Origin: Rhodospirillales bacterium
GTDB taxonomy: Bacteria; Pseudomonadota; Alphaproteobacteria; Rhodospirillales_A; JACZKS01
Length of the DNA: 46,437 nt
Assembly (NCBI GenBank): GCA_018648445.1
Contig: JABGRG010000018.1
Location: 1-46,437, forward strand
Direction: 5' to 3'
A program made the translations under genes and the position numbers. A model generated the notes under the pieces. It searched no databases. It was not told where the DNA came from and saw only the letters and a program-made list of their open reading frames with translations. Positions 45,952 to 46,437 of this stretch are shown in pieces. The first letter of the stretch is position 1. Each line of letters starts with the position of its first letter.

Positions 45952-46275
45952 TTACTTGCCACTGACAATATCCGAAAGAACGATTCTGGTGGAGGACATA
46001 TACCTATTCAAATTGCAGACGGTTTTTCGTCTCGTTGACGTTAAAAACGCCCCCGCCGAAATATTTATCCGCGCACCGTACACTTGCCGAACAACACTCC
46101 TATAATCAGACTTTGCGCTAGCGGTGTTATGCGCCAAAACATTTCTTACTTTTCGCATCTCATCAATTATTGCCCCATTCACCCGCGCATTCCTAATGTA
46201 CGGTTCCGTTCGAGGCATAACGTTTTGTACGCTTTCCCGAATAAACTTGGCTTTTGTCCATTTCAAATTCTGCAA
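45952..46275 (-). pseudogene. HEPN-like protein, probably truncated at its N-terminus
   Basis: The 107-residue frame contains NGAIIDEMRKVRNVLAHNTA, an Arg-x4-His arrangement (RNVLAH) typical of HEPN-type RNase or toxin domains, followed by SVVRQVYGARINI. The only start is a TTG at 46275, with a stop two codons upstream that lies beside what looks like the left edge of an IS30-type element. The most economical reading is that the original N-terminus was displaced by the insertion and the remaining part is a fragment. Lower GC than the rest of the window supports an acquired origin. HEPN assignment is tentative. Confidence 0.5.
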
Positions 46276-46324
46276 CGGCTAGATTCCGAAACGAAGTGCA
46301 ACACTCAGCTATGCTGGGTATGCA

Positions 46325-46399
46325 ATGGAACAGACTTACAACCACCTCGATTTAACCGAGAGATGTGAGATATACCGTCTGCGTGTCAATCGGCATTGA
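46325..46399 (+). pseudogene. IS30-type transposase, N-terminal fragment
   Basis: The frame starts MEQTYNHLDLTERCEIYRL, the characteristic beginning of IS30-family transposases (a helix-turn-helix precedes the DDE domain). After CGT CTG the sequence changes to an IS21-like end and the frame stops within six codons. The gene is therefore interrupted after about 19 native residues. The left end of the element is probably near 46278-46290. Confidence 0.7.
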
Positions 46400-46437
46400 A
46401 CTTTGACCCCCTATCGGCGTCCAATATTGACCCCCCT
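46384..46437. mobile_element. Left end of an IS21-like insertion sequence
   Basis: From TGTCAATCGG onward the sequence has two imperfect tandem units of 24 bases (46389 and 46413), each running from ATCGGC through TTGACCCCC. Multiple terminal repeats of the TTGACCCCC kind with a terminal TG are characteristic of IS21-family elements. The element continues beyond the window, so its transposase genes are not visible. Confidence 0.65.

Overview
The window looks like a GC-rich alphaproteobacterial chromosome segment, probably from a Rhodospirillales-like lineage. This rests on codon usage, alphaproteobacterial-style hyp and hydrogenase genes, a glutaryl-CoA dehydrogenase, a hydroxyacid-oxoacid transhydrogenase and GC-rich intergenic hairpin repeats. 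No rRNA, tRNA or CRISPR array was seen.

Region 1 (1-12215, almost all minus strand) is a cytoplasmic group 3b-type [NiFe] hydrogenase and its maturation set. In transcription order: hydB, a DNA-binding-less cyclic-nucleotide-domain protein, hydG, hydD, hydA, an endopeptidase, hypA, hypB, a short hypF, hypC and hypD. Then come hypE and a hypX that runs off the left edge. A plus-strand membrane PAS histidine kinase sits between hypD and hypE. HypX makes the active-site CO from a formyl donor, so the cluster is equipped for maturation when oxygen is present.

Region 2 (12216-17886) has a long AT-richer divergent control region with repeats and palindromes. It is followed by a zinc-free quinone oxidoreductase, a HOT-type iron alcohol dehydrogenase, a UbiX-like flavin prenyltransferase, an anSME-like radical SAM protein with a SEC-C tail, a YnfA membrane protein and a DUF123 protein.

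Region 3 (17909-22993) is a likely catabolic locus. An M81 (MlrC-like) protein, an FCD-type GntR regulator and a DapA-family lyase on the minus strand diverge from an IlvD/Edd-family dehydratase. Two overlapping near-perfect palindromes lie between them and are a good candidate operator.

Region 4 (23010-30995) holds an MlaA-like outer-membrane lipid protein, a FecR-domain exported protein with an Asp/His tail, a TPR lipoprotein, an enlarged transketolase, a PfkB kinase, glutaryl-CoA dehydrogenase and an HPP membrane protein.

Region 5 (31050-42949) is a complete nucleotide scavenging line. Two secreted phosphatases (UshA-like and class C acid phosphatase) are followed by a BMP-type nucleoside ABC importer (four genes), then cdd, punA, deoC, deoA and deoB in one tightly overlapping operon.

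Region 6 (42988-46437) starts with an exported FKBP-rhodanese fusion, then a degenerate receiver protein and a bacteriohemerythrin. A repeat-rich tract follows. Two 153 bp direct repeats with covarying hairpins bracket an overlooked 30-residue lysine-rich peptide gene. The right edge appears to be a nested insertion: an IS21-like end inside an IS30-type transposase start, itself abutting a truncated HEPN-like gene.
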